From: Erysipelothrix rhusiopathiae
Lineage (GTDB): Bacteria; Bacillota_I; Bacilli_A; Erysipelotrichales; Erysipelotrichaceae
Length of the DNA: 64,000 bases
NCBI RefSeq assembly: GCF_900637845.1
Contig: NZ_LR134439.1
Span: 868,001 to 932,000, forward strand
Direction: 5' to 3'
Part shown: piece after piece, positions 51,049 through 58,860 of the stretch
How positions within the stretch are numbered: position 1 is the first letter of the stretch
Layout of the letters: every line of letters begins with the position of its first letter
The notes under the pieces: generated by a model
Told to the model about the DNA's origin: nothing
Databases searched by the model: none
The model's input: the letters and a program-made list of their open reading frames with translations, nothing else
Translations under genes and position numbers: made by a program

Positions 51049-52217
51049 ATCTGAAAGAACTGTGTACATCTAACAATGAACTCAAAACACCATGTTATAT
51101 CTTCGATGTTGATTTTTTAGAAGAACATGTCAAAGAAATCAAGGCATCATTACCGAATAATACAAAGTTATGTTATGCAATGAAAGCCAATCCGTTTTTA
51201 GTTGGTATTCTCGACAAAATGGTGGATTCATTTGAAGTATGCTCTCCCGGAGAATACCGAATTTGTCAAAGGAATAATATTTCTAATCTAAAAATTATTC
51301 TTTCTGGGGTTTATAAAAATTCTGAAGATATCAGGGAGATTATACAGATGGAAGAGCAACCCATCTATACCGTCGAGTCAATGAAACAACTGGAATTACT
51401 CAACGATTTATCAACTGAGTATCAAAAACAGATAAACGTAATCTTACGACTCACGAGTGGGAACCAATTTGGTATGGATGCTTCCGAAATTGAACGGGTA
51501 TTGGATCAAACAAATCGGTACCGGTTTATAAAGTGGCATGGAATTCAGCTTTATTCAGGAACACAAAAGCATAAGCTAAACAAAGTTCTAGGAGAAATCG
51601 AATCGTTAAAATCATATATTGAGACATTGAGAAGTCGTTATCAAATAAGTCTACCGTGTTTAGAGTTTGGACCAGGATTGGGTGTACAATACTTCGAATC
51701 AGACAAACCAACACTTTCTGTTTCTGAATTTAGTTCCGTTCTGAGAAGTCTCAATTATGATGGAACAATTGTTTTAGAAATGGGACGAATAATTGTTGCG
51801 GCGTGTGGTACATACTTGACGCGTGTTGTAGATATAAAAACAAACGACATGAAGCATTATGCGATTTTAGATGGCGGCATTCATCATGTAAGTTATTACG
51901 GTCAGTTTCTAGGAATGAAGTGTCCTAGTATTGAACGTGTAGATATGGAAAAATCTCCAGAATTACATGCTCAGTGGAATTTGTGTGGTTCTTTATGTAC
52001 CGTAGCAGATGTTTTGATAAAAGATTACGAAACACCACTCGCATTAAATGATGTTGTGGCATTTAAAAATGTAGGAGCCTACAGCATTACTGAAGGAATT
52101 AGCTTATTCCTAAGTAGAGATCTTCCACAAGTAAACCTATACCGTAAACAAACCGGTATTGAGATCATTAGAGATACAATTGAAATAGATAGACTGAATT
52201 CAGTTAAGGAGAAATAA
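51045..52217 (+). CDS. Fold-type III PLP decarboxylase-family enzyme
   Basis: 390 residues: TIM barrel with PLP Lys47 (CYAMKANP), EFGPGLG-like glycine loop, EMGRIIVAACG, then the beta domain with GSLCTVADVL (Cys318, Asp322) and NVGAYSITEG. These are the Orn/DAP/Arg decarboxylase type-2 motifs; catalytic Lys and Cys are both present. It lies between adenylation and carrier genes with 4-nt overlap upstream. Related PLP enzymes (BtrK type) decarboxylate an amino-acyl group while it is on a carrier protein; a racemase-like role is the alternative. No such gene occurs in standard dlt operons. Substrate not determinable from sequence. Confidence 0.8.
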   Translation: MNLKELCTSNNELKTPCYIFDVDFLEEHVKEIKASLPNNTKLCYAMKANPFLVGILDKMVDSFEVCSPGEYRICQRNNISNLKIILSGVYKNSEDIREIIQMEEQPIYTVESMKQLELLNDLSTEYQKQINVILRLTSGNQFGMDASEIERVLDQTNRYRFIKWHGIQLYSGTQKHKLNKVLGEIESLKSYIETLRSRYQISLPCLEFGPGLGVQYFESDKPTLSVSEFSSVLRSLNYDGTIVLEMGRIIVAACGTYLTRVVDIKTNDMKHYAILDGGIHHVSYYGQFLGMKCPSIERVDMEKSPELHAQWNLCGSLCTVADVLIKDYETPLALNDVVAFKNVGAYSITEGISLFLSRDLPQVNLYRKQTGIEIIRDTIEIDRLNSVKEK

Positions 52218-52219
52218 AC

Positions 52220-52450
52220 ATGAATAAATTACTTGAAATTTTAGAGGATATTAAACCGAACATCGATTATGAAAAAGAAAATGAGCTTGTAGATAAACGA
52301 ATTCTTGATTCGTTTTCAATCCTCACATTGGTTGCGGAATTGGAAGATTCCTTTGACATTGAAATTCCGTATGATGAAATCAAACCGAATAATTTTAATA
52401 CACTCAAGAATATGTGGGAAATGGTAAGTCGTCTTAGCGGTGAAAACTAA
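52220..52450 (+). CDS. DltC-like acyl/aminoacyl carrier protein
   Basis: 76 residues, acidic, four-helix carrier-protein pattern. The phosphopantetheine site is Ser31 in LDSFSILTLVAEL (family DSx(G/S) motif). It is preceded by AAGGAGAA and starts 3 nt after the stop of the PLP enzyme. The next gene overlaps by one base (TAATG). It should carry the activated amino acid as a thioester between the adenylation enzyme, the PLP enzyme and the MBOAT protein. Being the partner of the divergent transferase fits. No fatty-acid genes are seen nearby. Confidence 0.88.
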   Translation: MNKLLEILEDIKPNIDYEKENELVDKRILDSFSILTLVAELEDSFDIEIPYDEIKPNNFNTLKNMWEMVSRLSGEN

Positions 52451-53967
52451 TGGCATATCATAATTATATTTATCTCTTCCTGTTTTTACCGATTGTAATG
52501 ATTGCGTATCAATTGTGCAATAAAAAATATCGGTACTTAGTAATGCTTCTTGGAAGCATTACTTTTTATCTCTTAATGAGCTCAAAATTAATTGTGTATT
52601 TGCTGCTTATTAGTCTATCAACTTATGTCATTGGGCTAGGCTTATCTCAATCGAAACAAAAGTATAAAAGATTCCTACTGTGTCTTGGTATTCTCATTCC
52701 ATTAGGGATTTTGACGGTCTTCAAATATTACAACTTTATCGGAGAAAATCTTAATTCTGTCATAAAGGGATTCGAATTAACCATTCCATATCGAAAGTTT
52801 ATTCAACCAATCGGTGTTTCATTTTTTTCATTACAAGCAATAAGTTATCTTGTGGATGTGAAAATGGGAAAAACAAAAGCAGAACAAAATCCGCTTAAAA
52901 TATTACTATATCTATCATTTTTTCCAACGATTATTGAAGGTCCGATAGCACGATATGATCAGGTTATTCCACAGCTTAGTGCTGGTGAGGCAATTACATA
53001 TTCTTCGCTAACGTTTGGATTACAAAGAATACTCTGGGGTCTTATTAAAAAAATCGTAATTGCCGATCGTCTTGATCCTTTCGTGGGTTCAGTATTTAAG
53101 AATGTAGACACAAATGGAGGTGTCGTAATTTTGATTGCGATTCTTGCATATACGCTTCAACTTTATTCAGAATTCTCGGGTACGATGGATATTGTTTTAG
53201 GAAGTGCTGAAATATTTGGAGTGAAACTTCCGGAAAACTTTAACCAGCCGTTCTTTTCAAGAAGTGCATCTGAGTTCTGGAGACGCTGGCATATGACGCT
53301 GGGTGGTTTCTTCAAAGATTATATTTTTTATCCAATATCATTATCAAAGTTTAACCGCAAACTTACAAAATCACTTAAAGCAAAAATTGGTAAAAGATAT
53401 AGTCGCTTGGTACCGACATTAGGTGCCCTCTTATTAGTCTGGATATGCAATGGACTTTGGCATGGAGCACAGTGGCAATACCTAGCCTATGGTATGTATT
53501 ATTTTGTAATCATTGCATTGGGAATGATTCTCGAACCGATTTTCTCTGGTTTTTTTCATAAAACAAAGATTAATCGCGAAAGTAGAATACTAGATGGATT
53601 TAGATGGGTACGAACTATGGTAATTGTTAATGTTGGAATGATGTTATTTCGTTCTCACGGATTATCAAAGGCATTGTCGATGTTTATAAAGATGATTCAA
53701 GATTTTAATGTGAATCAAATTGTGGATGGATCGCTTTTAAATAAAGGTATGGACATTCACGATTTTGGAATTATTTTAATTGGCTTTACCATCATGGTTG
53801 TTGTCGGTTTTCTTAAAGAAAATCATATCCAAATAAGAAGTCGAATTGCGCAGTGGAAAAGTTACCTTCGTATTCCGTTTTATTATGCTGCGATGTTGTT
53901 CTTAGTCATCTTTGGGGCTTATGGTTATGGTTATGCCATCGTAGAACTCATTTATGCAAACTTTTAG
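52450..53967 (+). CDS. MBOAT acyltransferase (DltB-like)
   Basis: 505 residues with about ten or eleven hydrophobic segments. MBOAT signatures are PTIIEGPIARYDQ, FWRRWHMTLGGFFKDYIFYP and NGLWHGAQWQYLAYG, in which His338 is the likely catalytic histidine. DltB moves D-Ala from the carrier protein across the membrane; alginate O-acetyltransferase AlgI is a close relative, so the donor here follows from the carrier protein. It overlaps the carrier gene by one base and is followed by AGGAGG for the next gene. Confidence 0.92.
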   Translation: MAYHNYIYLFLFLPIVMIAYQLCNKKYRYLVMLLGSITFYLLMSSKLIVYLLLISLSTYVIGLGLSQSKQKYKRFLLCLGILIPLGILTVFKYYNFIGENLNSVIKGFELTIPYRKFIQPIGVSFFSLQAISYLVDVKMGKTKAEQNPLKILLYLSFFPTIIEGPIARYDQVIPQLSAGEAITYSSLTFGLQRILWGLIKKIVIADRLDPFVGSVFKNVDTNGGVVILIAILAYTLQLYSEFSGTMDIVLGSAEIFGVKLPENFNQPFFSRSASEFWRRWHMTLGGFFKDYIFYPISLSKFNRKLTKSLKAKIGKRYSRLVPTLGALLLVWICNGLWHGAQWQYLAYGMYYFVIIALGMILEPIFSGFFHKTKINRESRILDGFRWVRTMVIVNVGMMLFRSHGLSKALSMFIKMIQDFNVNQIVDGSLLNKGMDIHDFGIILIGFTIMVVVGFLKENHIQIRSRIAQWKSYLRIPFYYAAMLFLVIFGAYGYGYAIVELIYANF

Positions 53968-53975
53968 GAGGTCTT

Positions 53976-54926
53976 ATGAAAATAATTAGATCAATTTTGT
54001 TTACCCTTGGTTTTATTGCTATATTATTTACAATAACACCTCTTTTTGCTCCCTATGAAATCGACCAATTTGCCAAAGGAAACAGTACAGCATTTAACGG
54101 CATTTTTGCGGAAGATACCAATCGTCTTGATATGCTTTTCACGGGTGATAGTGAATCATTTACATCTTTCATGCCAATGCGATTTTGGGAAAAACTCGGT
54201 ATTAAATCGTACAATATTGCAGTCGCATCTCAAAATTTAGCAGATGGTCATAAGACAATAAATCATATTATTCAAAAGCAAAATCCGAAATTGATTGTTT
54301 TAGAAACAAATCAAGTTTATACCAATATTGGAGGACTTGCGAATCTTGTGGACAAATCGATGACAAATACGTTGGCGAATGTCTTTCCAATTTTGAATTA
54401 CCATGATAATTGGAAGCAGATTTTATCGCTTCAAAAAGCACAAAGTGTTGAGATTAAGCGAAATCCTCTGAAGGGGTGGCGCATTAATCGTAAAGAAAAT
54501 GCATATGAAGGTGGACCGTATATGCACAAGACATTAGAAGAGCGCGAAATTCCGACTCTAAATCGCCATTACCTTGATGAAATCGTTTCTTTATGTAAAG
54601 AACATAATATTCAATTGCTTCTTGTTAGTGTCCCATCTCCAAGAAATTGGAGTTACGAAAAACACAATGGAGTAAGTAACTATGCAAAAGAAAATCAAAT
54701 TCCGTTTTTAGATCTGAACTTAGAAGCCGATTCTATGGGCATTAATTGGCAAGAGGATACCTACGATAAAGGTGATCATTTGAATATTAAGGGTGCAGAA
54801 AAAGTAACAAAACGTCTCGTTGAATATGTCGGACAAAATTATCAAATTAAAAGTGAATACACTGAAGCGGAACAAGACTTATGGAAGAAAGATTTTGATG
54901 CGTTTATTCAACAGATTAATCCCTAA
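53976..54926 (+). CDS. DltD-like SGNH-type membrane-anchored acyltransferase/esterase
   Basis: 316 residues from ATG 53976 behind AGGAGG. One N-terminal hydrophobic span (about 5-24) anchors an extracytoplasmic SGNH domain: FTGDSESF (Ser59), NIAVASQNLADG (Gly/Asn blocks) and DKGDHLNIKGAE (Asp264/Asp267 and His268). DltD, AlgX and related proteins transfer the acyl group to the final polymer. It is last in the five-gene operon, 9 nt after MBOAT. The target polymer cannot be inferred from sequence. Confidence 0.85.
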   Translation: MKIIRSILFTLGFIAILFTITPLFAPYEIDQFAKGNSTAFNGIFAEDTNRLDMLFTGDSESFTSFMPMRFWEKLGIKSYNIAVASQNLADGHKTINHIIQKQNPKLIVLETNQVYTNIGGLANLVDKSMTNTLANVFPILNYHDNWKQILSLQKAQSVEIKRNPLKGWRINRKENAYEGGPYMHKTLEEREIPTLNRHYLDEIVSLCKEHNIQLLLVSVPSPRNWSYEKHNGVSNYAKENQIPFLDLNLEADSMGINWQEDTYDKGDHLNIKGAEKVTKRLVEYVGQNYQIKSEYTEAEQDLWKKDFDAFIQQINP

Positions 54927-54952
54927 GCTCAATGAAACAAAGATGCACTAAA

Positions 54953-55003
54953 TCTTAAAATTTCTTAAATAACACACAAAGTATAGTAAAAGCGACATAT
55001 AAT
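54953..55003 (+). promoter_or_regulatory. Promoter of the two-component genes with TCTTAA repeats
   Basis: TCTTAAA at 54953-54959 and 54963-54969 are direct repeats 10 bp apart, just upstream of a weak -35 (54975-54980) and a perfect TATAAT (54998-55003). The motif matches that at the dlt-like promoter, suggesting autoregulation by the same response regulator. Confidence 0.55.
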
Positions 55004-55021
55004 AGAGTAAAGGAGGTGCTT

Positions 55022-55717
55022 ATGAAAAAGATACTTATCGTTGATGACGACAAAGAAATCAGAGATTTAATGAAACGTTATTTAGAAATCGATGGTTATG
55101 AGGTTGTAGTAGCTTCAGATGGTCATGATGCAATGCGCGCGCTCGATGAAAGCATTAAGCTCGTAATTTTGGATGTGATGATGCCTGAAATAACTGGGTT
55201 TGAGGTGAGTGAGGCAATCCGAAAACATTACAATGTTCCTATCTTATTTGTTTCCGCTAAAGCCACAGAACAGGATAAGTTTGTTGGGTTTTCTGTTGGA
55301 GGCGATGATTATCTAAGCAAACCATTTTCTTTTTCTGAGCTAAGCCTTCGTGTTAAATCACTCTTAAGACGCTATATTCAGTATGATCGAGCAACAGAAA
55401 ATGCATTGGAACAGAATAAAGTTAATACGATTGATTCAATTACAATTGATCTTGAAAAAGGCATAACTCTTAAAGATGGATTGCCACTTGATTTAACGGA
55501 GCGTGAATTCCGTATTTTAAAATTGTTAGCGACCAATCGTGGAAAAATTTTCTCGATTCAAAGTATTTATGAAAACGTTTGGCAAGATGAATATTTATAC
55601 TCGTCAGCAAATACGGTTATGGTACATATCCGCAATTTGAGAAAAAAAATAGAGAACTGCCCGGAAAATCCTAAAATTATAAAAAACATCTGGGGTCGAG
55701 GTTATAAAATTGATTAA
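55022..55717 (+). CDS. OmpR/PhoB-family response regulator
   Basis: 231 residues from ATG 55022 behind AAGGAGGTG. Receiver domain with IVDDDKEIRD (acidic pair), LVILDVMMPEITG (phospho-Asp), VSAK (Thr/Ser and Lys), then a winged-helix C-terminus (LTEREFRILKLLATNRGKIFS, VMVHIRNLRKKI, IKNIWGRGYKID). Overlaps the kinase gene by 8 nt. The position 95 bp after the dlt-like operon, together with shared TTAAG motifs in both promoters, suggests that it controls the operon, as DltR/VirR-type regulators control dlt elsewhere. Confidence 0.93.
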   Translation: MKKILIVDDDKEIRDLMKRYLEIDGYEVVVASDGHDAMRALDESIKLVILDVMMPEITGFEVSEAIRKHYNVPILFVSAKATEQDKFVGFSVGGDDYLSKPFSFSELSLRVKSLLRRYIQYDRATENALEQNKVNTIDSITIDLEKGITLKDGLPLDLTEREFRILKLLATNRGKIFSIQSIYENVWQDEYLYSSANTVMVHIRNLRKKIENCPENPKIIKNIWGRGYKID

Positions 55718-57026
55718 ACATCGTACGCAGTCACTCACGCTTGGATTAAAAATATTTCTCATTACGGTTGGTTCAATCATGGCGTCGTTGTTAGTATTTG
55801 TAATCACAATCACGGTATCTATTGATCCAATTGCTACATATGTGAAAGGTGAGGAACGGATTCACTCAAGAATGCTTAACGATAAGCAGGATCTACAACA
55901 CTACATTATTGATAACGATATTACGCCAATGAATATCGAAGATTTGAGTCCGTGGTTAGAAAATCACAAATATATGATTATCTATATCGTGGATGTGGAT
56001 AACAATAACATTGTGTATACAAACGATGATCTTTTTGTAAGTAAAGAACTAGAGATTGCCGGGAATACATCACTTGAATCGACGATGCTATATATCGGTG
56101 GCAAGTATTTCTATATTGATATGTTGTATTCTGTACGCGCCGAAGTAGAAAATTATGCAACCTATCTCGCCTTAATTCTTTCATCAATTACCTTTTTGCT
56201 TGTCTTTTATTATGGGATTCGGAACATTACGAAAAGGGTTAAGCAACTTACTAATGAGATTGAAATTATTGGAGCAGGAACGCCCAATAGTTTTATCAGT
56301 GATAAAGGAAATGATGAGCTAGGCCGATTAAGTTTTGAAATTAATGCCCTTATTACTGAATTATCTCAAAAAAACCAAGAACTTGTTATTTCTGAAAATG
56401 CACTAAAAGAACTCGTAACAAGCCTAGCCCACGACTTAAGAACGCCACTGACTTCTTTAATTGGGTATATTACCCTTATAAAACTTGAAGCACAATCAGA
56501 AGATATTGAAGATCTTGCTAACCGATGTGAACAAAAAGCACTTCAAATGAAGACGATTTCTGATGAGTTATTCTCTCTCTTCTCGACGCTCTCTCTAAAT
56601 GAAGATAGTGAGTTACCTCTTGAGCGTGTACATGTACAGGACTTTATGGAAGGTGCTGCTGATCGTCTCAAGTCAGATTTAAATCTCAAAGATTTTGAGG
56701 TAGTGATTCACCAAACAGTAAATGAAGAGCACCATTATGTAAACCTGAACATATATTATATGGATCGCCTTTTCGAAAACATCATTTCGAACGTGTTAAA
56801 GTATGCAGAGCCAAAATCAACGATAAAGATTGAAATTACAATTGAAAATTCATCGTGTACTCTTGAGATTGAGAATGCGATTAGAGTTGATCAAGTTACT
56901 GAAGAAGCATCTGGTTTTGGATTACTATCGTGTCGAAAAATTGTTGATACTCATAAAGGTCATTTTTCAACTTCAAAAGATGAAAATGTCTTTACAACAA
57001 AAGTTGAGTTACCAACCAATCAATAA
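55710..57026 (+). CDS. Sensor histidine kinase
   Basis: 438 residues from TTG 55710, which overlaps the regulator stop and follows GAGG by about 9 nt. Two membrane spans (about 13-35 and 150-170) flank an extracellular sensor of about 110 residues; then HAMP-like region (about 170-225), H-box LVTSLAHDLRTPLTSLIGY, and N-, G-boxes (NIISNVLKYAEP, GFGLLSCRKIV). It phosphorylates the preceding regulator. The ligand is unknown; sensing cationic antimicrobial peptides or envelope state would fit the neighbouring surface-modification genes but is inference. Confidence 0.92.
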   Translation: MIKHRTQSLTLGLKIFLITVGSIMASLLVFVITITVSIDPIATYVKGEERIHSRMLNDKQDLQHYIIDNDITPMNIEDLSPWLENHKYMIIYIVDVDNNNIVYTNDDLFVSKELEIAGNTSLESTMLYIGGKYFYIDMLYSVRAEVENYATYLALILSSITFLLVFYYGIRNITKRVKQLTNEIEIIGAGTPNSFISDKGNDELGRLSFEINALITELSQKNQELVISENALKELVTSLAHDLRTPLTSLIGYITLIKLEAQSEDIEDLANRCEQKALQMKTISDELFSLFSTLSLNEDSELPLERVHVQDFMEGAADRLKSDLNLKDFEVVIHQTVNEEHHYVNLNIYYMDRLFENIISNVLKYAEPKSTIKIEITIENSSCTLEIENAIRVDQVTEEASGFGLLSCRKIVDTHKGHFSTSKDENVFTTKVELPTNQ

Positions 57027-57058
57027 AAAAAACAGCGATATATTTTCGCTGTTTTTAT
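57027..57058. terminator. Bidirectional terminator
   Basis: AAAACAGCGA / TCGCTGTTTT stem with T/A runs on both sides, between the kinase and the convergent DUF898-like gene. Confidence 0.85.
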
Positions 57059-57062
57059 TTGA

Positions 57063-57380
57063 CTAATATTCGTAGTTACCAAGCATTTCAGTATTCTCGA
57101 CACGCCACGAGATAAGTTTTACGCGTACAATAATTCCATATAATCCAAATGTAACTAGAGTCAAAATCCACCATATGACCCAGTGACCAAATAGACTTAC
57201 AGAGTCACCGTTAAAGCGAAAACGTTGTCCATTGATAACTGTATGTTCTGACTCCCAACGATAGGTTCGAACGAGAATCCAAGGTGTACCTAAACCTAAA
57301 GTGAAAATTGCGATAATAATATTAACTAACTGTAATCCAATATAGGACCAAATTGATCCGTCAAAATATGATGATTTCAT
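57063..57380 (-). CDS. DUF898-like small membrane protein
   Basis: 105 residues with two hydrophobic groups (about 10-35 and 66-88) and the family-like pattern FDGSIWSYIG, LGLGTPWILVRTYRWE, FNGDSVSLFGHW. It resembles one half of the longer YjgN/DUF898 proteins. Role unknown. ATG follows AGAGGA. It follows a 95-residue membrane gene (14-nt gap) and a choloylglycine hydrolase-like gene on the same strand, so the three could be co-transcribed. Confidence 0.65.
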   Translation of the reverse strand: MKSSYFDGSIWSYIGLQLVNIIIAIFTLGLGTPWILVRTYRWESEHTVINGQRFRFNGDSVSLFGHWVIWWILTLVTFGLYGIIVRVKLISWRVENTEMLGNYEY

Positions 57381-57394
57381 ATAAATCCTCTTTT

Positions 57395-57682
57395 CTATTT
57401 TTTATTTCGATGTTTTAAAAAGTAAAATACAACTGATCCAAGAGCTACCGTTATGAGGGTAGCGAAGATCATGGTTTGCCATGAACCAAAGATCACAATC
57501 GCAACATAATTTATAATTGCGATAATAATACCTAATAAAGCGATTAATCCATAAAAACTTTTCATTTCAATACCGAATTGGTGGCTGATGATATGTTTTT
57601 TCTTCTCAGCATAATACCCTGCAAACAGTATTGCGATGGTCACTACAAAGACTAACCAATTTAATTTGAAAAATGTGCTCAT
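57395..57682 (-). CDS. Small three-span membrane protein, unknown
   Basis: 95 residues with three hydrophobic segments (about 7-25, 40-67, 70-86) and a basic C-terminus (FLKHRNKK). The ATG follows AAGGGGGA. The family is not recognised. It lies 14 nt from the choloylglycine hydrolase-like gene and upstream of the DUF898-like gene; the layout suggests a three-gene operon. Confidence 0.6.
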   Translation of the reverse strand: MSTFFKLNWLVFVVTIAILFAGYYAEKKKHIISHQFGIEMKSFYGLIALLGIIIAIINYVAIVIFGSWQTMIFATLITVALGSVVFYFLKHRNKK

Positions 57683-57696
57683 CTTATATTCCCCCT

Positions 57697-58644
57697 TTAT
57701 ATTTTAATCAACTCAGACTGATCAAGATTAAAATCATGGATGCAATAGCTATGCGTGCTATAACTGTCATAGGTTCTATAAGCATAGGTCTGAGTTGAAG
57801 TAACCATAAACGACATATACTGAGTATAGTCAATCGTTTTTCTTTGTGTAATGACATTTCCTTTGGCGATATCAACACCGTTTAGAATGTGATTTGCGGT
57901 AATAATAAGTTCTTTATCTGTATTTGGTTTTTGAGCGCTTAGTTTTGAGTAAAGTGCTTTTATAAAACGTGAGGGAGGTGTTAAGTCTCCAGGAATCCCA
58001 AAGGTTCCACTACCTTGCCCAAATGGTTTAAACTCTTTTCCGTAAAGTGTTCTTGGTTCAACTTGACCTGGATCAAGACCAATATAATTGCGAATATTTG
58101 TTAGATGCCAAGTATAGTCGGGACTGTTTGTAAGTACCCCAATTTGATTGTCATGAATTTGAATTCCAAGTTCAGTGGGTTCTACAATAATGGATGCACC
58201 TTCTGCATCTTGGAAAACCCAATGAAGCGGTGGGACAATCCCTAGGAATTCAATAACATGATGTGTAATCGGATGCTGCTCAAACATAAGACGTACATCA
58301 TTAATGGTCTTGCACTGCGCAAGTGCCCACATGACAACTTCGTGTGGTGCAAGCGATTGATTGGGTACACACTCTTGGTCATAGCTTGCATAACCCTCAA
58401 AATATAAAGCAGCTGCCGCAAGTCCATGTTCATTAATTCCATCTGCTAATGCGTAAGAACCAATATTTTTAGCGAGTCCGAGATAAGCATAATGACTTGA
58501 GACCTCATGATCTAAATAAGTAAAATGAAGTGGAATGTTACGTGGAATTAAAACCATTTCAGGATCAAGTTCGAATGAAAAATCCATTGTTCGAGCCATT
58601 AAAAAATGATTCTGAGTACTTTTTAACGTGATGTTTGTGCACAT
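57697..58644 (-). CDS. Choloylglycine hydrolase/penicillin V acylase family enzyme
   Basis: 315 residues from ATG 58644 (GGAGG upstream). After removal of Met the N-terminal nucleophile is Cys2 (MCTN), followed by RTMDF with the Arg and Asp, YALADGINEHGLAAA, and GVLTNSPDYTWH with the active-site Asn region; these are the Ntn-hydrolase residues of bile salt hydrolases and penicillin V acylases. It hydrolyses an amide bond, of conjugated bile salts or N-acyl substrates; specificity is not decidable. It lacks a signal peptide. Confidence 0.88.
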   Translation of the reverse strand: MCTNITLKSTQNHFLMARTMDFSFELDPEMVLIPRNIPLHFTYLDHEVSSHYAYLGLAKNIGSYALADGINEHGLAAAALYFEGYASYDQECVPNQSLAPHEVVMWALAQCKTINDVRLMFEQHPITHHVIEFLGIVPPLHWVFQDAEGASIIVEPTELGIQIHDNQIGVLTNSPDYTWHLTNIRNYIGLDPGQVEPRTLYGKEFKPFGQGSGTFGIPGDLTPPSRFIKALYSKLSAQKPNTDKELIITANHILNGVDIAKGNVITQRKTIDYTQYMSFMVTSTQTYAYRTYDSYSTHSYCIHDFNLDQSELIKI

Positions 58645-58860
58645 ATATAAACCTCCCAAGATTTACCTTGCATGAATATTATAGGGGAAATCTTTATATA
58701 ATACATAAAACCAAGGTGATTTCGCAAGAATATCATCGTTTCATCACAATTGAATCCTTATTAAATTTCCCCTCCACCCTCATTTATTAACAAAATATCA
58801 CACTAGATTTGGCTCTGAGTGATACGATGAGTTAAAGAAACCAATGGCAGGAGGTGCAGG

